DNA from: Chloroflexota bacterium
Lineage (GTDB): Bacteria; Chloroflexota; Anaerolineae; B4-G1; DUEL01
Length of the DNA: 5,885 nt
Direction of reading: 5' to 3'
NCBI GenBank assembly: GCA_017743275.1
Contig: JAGHZG010000121.1
Span: 1 to 5,885 of the forward strand
Shown here: piece after piece, positions 4,878 to 5,885 of the stretch
Layout of the letters: the number at the start of each line of letters is the position of its first letter
Position numbering within the stretch: position 1 is the first letter of the stretch
Position numbers and translations under genes: made by a program
The notes under the pieces: generated by a model
Database searches by the model: none
What the model was told of the DNA's origin: nothing
The model's input: the letters and a program-made list of their open reading frames with translations, nothing else

Positions 4878-5723
4878 TTCTAACCCAACTCGTTGCAGCA
4901 CCGGCCTGGGGTTGACCATGTGCTTGCCCCACCATTTCTCCGCCCCCGGCAGGCCGAAGGCCAGGCCCATCAGTTCGGTGAAGTAGAGGACCGGGATTTT
5001 CTCCTCCAGTTTCTGGCGGGTATCCAGGTTGATCTGGCACATCCCGCAGGCACAGGCGATGACGTCCGCCCCGGCCTCCTGGGCCTCCCGCGCCAGGCGG
5101 GTGGAGAGGGTCACCACCACCTCGCTGCGGCTGAGGGAGAGGCTGGCCCCGCAGCAATCTACCTTGTAGGACCACTCCACCGGTTCGGCCCCCAGCGCGG
5201 CCATCAGCCGGTCCATCCGGGTTGGGTGCTCCGGGTCGTCCCAGCCGGTGAACTCCGGCGGGCGCACCAGGACGCAGCCGTAGTACGAGGCCACCCGCAG
5301 CCCCTTCAACGGGCGGGTCACCCGCCGCCGGACCGCCTCCAGGACCTCCGGCTCCGTCAGCACCTCCAGCAGATGACGGACGCGCGGCTGACCGGTGTAG
5401 GTGAACCCCAGCAGGGCCTCCATCTCGTGCCGCCACTGAAGGTCCTCCCGCAGGGTCCGGTCTGCCTGCAGGACGTGCTGGTAGCAGGCCGGGCACGGCG
5501 CGACGATGTCCAGCCCCTCCTTCTGGGCCAGGGCGACGTTGCGCGCGGGGAGCCGCAGCGCCAGTTCGTGGTCCAGACTGTGGGCCGACGATGCCCCGCA
5601 GCAATTCCAGTCCTCCAGTTCCACCAACTCCACCCCCAACGCCTCGCAGACGGCGTCGGTGGAGAGGCCAAATTCCACCGCAGTGGTACCAATGGTGCAG
5701 CCGGGATAGTAGGTGTATTTCAC
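4875..5723 (-). CDS. hdrB: HdrB-like subunit with two CCG domains (heterodisulfide reductase subunit B type)
   Basis: This 282-residue soluble protein is close to the normal HdrB length. Both CCG domains are complete: C9-x31-C41C42G-x33-C77xxC80, and C150-x39-C190C191G-x33-C226xxC229, the second spacing one residue longer than the usual upper limit. In HdrB these cysteines hold two non-cubane [4Fe-4S] clusters that cleave the CoM-S-S-CoB disulfide. In bacteria lacking those cofactors the substrate is unknown. Other family-like segments are YYPGC at 5-9, DWNCCGASSAHS, PLKGLRVASYYGC, VRPPEF and IPVLYFTELMGLAFGL. The start is GTG (5723), with GAGGAGG (5731-5737) 7 nt upstream. It follows a PIN-toxin gene by 38 bp and precedes the antitoxin by 9 bp, all on the same strand. 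The usual partner hdrC is not adjacent in the window. Confidence 0.93.
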   Translation of the reverse strand: MKYTYYPGCTIGTTAVEFGLSTDAVCEALGVELVELEDWNCCGASSAHSLDHELALRLPARNVALAQKEGLDIVAPCPACYQHVLQADRTLREDLQWRHEMEALLGFTYTGQPRVRHLLEVLTEPEVLEAVRRRVTRPLKGLRVASYYGCVLVRPPEFTGWDDPEHPTRMDRLMAALGAEPVEWSYKVDCCGASLSLSRSEVVVTLSTRLAREAQEAGADVIACACGMCQINLDTRQKLEEKIPVLYFTELMGLAFGLPGAEKWWGKHMVNPRPVLQRVGLE

Positions 5724-5761
5724 GGCGTGTCCTCCTCAATCGCTATTAATTTCCCCTCCGA

Positions 5762-5885
5762 TCACGCGAAACCTTCCGGTACCTGGACAAAATGGGCCCC
5801 GACCTGCCAGCACCGCGCTGCCAGGGCCCGATCCGCTGTATAGAACAGGGCATCCAGGTGCTCTGCAAGAGCCACGTAGATCGCA
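5762..5885 (-). CDS. PIN-domain (VapC-like) toxin, C-terminal part only
   Basis: Only the last 40 codons are present; the gene runs off the right edge. They read AIYVALAEHLDALFYTADRAL, then GAHFVQVPEGFA and the stop (5762-5764). This matches the end of PIN-domain RNases of the VapC type: the helix YVALAEHL, the strand ending LFYTADR with the conserved Asp that helps bind Mg2+, and the final strand before a short tail. The acidic residue usually just before this helix would be the next codon, outside the window. VapC toxins cleave tRNA or rRNA and are paired with an upstream antitoxin, which would lie beyond 5885. Its stop is 38 bp before hdrB on the same strand, so hdrB could be transcribed with it. 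Confidence 0.75.
   Translation of the reverse strand, partial: AIYVALAEHLDALFYTADRALAARCWQVGAHFVQVPEGFA

Noticed and set aside
4893..5843. + strand frame (316 codons) opposite hdrB, and the minus-strand frame 4834-5739 overlapping it
   Set aside because: Both are alternative-frame shadows of hdrB, whose CCG motifs are unambiguous; the minus-strand one is a Gly/Pro/Ala-rich frame.
1..5885. CRISPR arrays, tRNA or rRNA genes, transposase genes
   Set aside because: No regularly spaced repeats, tRNA-like folds or transposase-like proteins were seen on either strand.

Overview
The window looks like bacterial chromosomal DNA from a G+C-rich anaerobe or thermophile. It contains a flavin/iron-sulfur redox locus of the heterodisulfide-reductase (Hdr) type, closely surrounded by small toxin-antitoxin (TA) genes. 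The best guess at origin is Chloroflexota (Anaerolineae-like). This rests on the double-module HdrA and the kinds of TA families present, which from memory are common there; it is inference, not proof.

Layout from left to right. Positions 1-111 hold a near-consensus promoter with repeats. It leads on the + strand into a 72-aa antitoxin-like protein (112-330) and a translationally coupled but truncated TumE/DUF6516-like toxin remnant (327-485). From 497 to the right end every gene I accept is on the minus strand. Read in transcription order (right to left) these are: the end of a PIN-domain (VapC-like) toxin (5762-5885, partial), hdrB (4875-5723), a small antitoxin (4626-4865), a RelE/ParE-like toxin (4369-4629), a 39-codon ORF (4240-4359), hdrA (1083-4106), a DUF4258 predicted toxin (718-1035) and a YgiT/MqsA-type zinc-finger antitoxin (497-721).

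How the genes may work together. HdrB has two complete CCG domains of the kind that bind the unusual iron-sulfur clusters for disulfide chemistry. HdrA is a fusion of two HdrA-like flavoprotein modules with four ferredoxin-type [4Fe-4S] sites. The likely role is a soluble HdrAB-type complex passing electrons between flavin, ferredoxin and a disulfide or other acceptor. No hdrC or mvhD lies in the window, so partners must be encoded elsewhere. TA genes sit directly before hdrB, directly after hdrB, and directly after hdrA, mostly at spacings or overlaps that imply shared transcripts.

The points most worth a second look are: (a) the Hdr genes punctuated by co-oriented TA modules, with the antitoxin Shine-Dalgarno overlapping the hdrB stop; (b) a palindrome of about 46 bp lying in frame exactly in the linker between the two HdrA halves; (c) loss of most cluster-binding cysteines in the internal HdrA N-terminal domain; and (d) a decayed TumE gene whose antitoxin-like partner and promoter remain intact.
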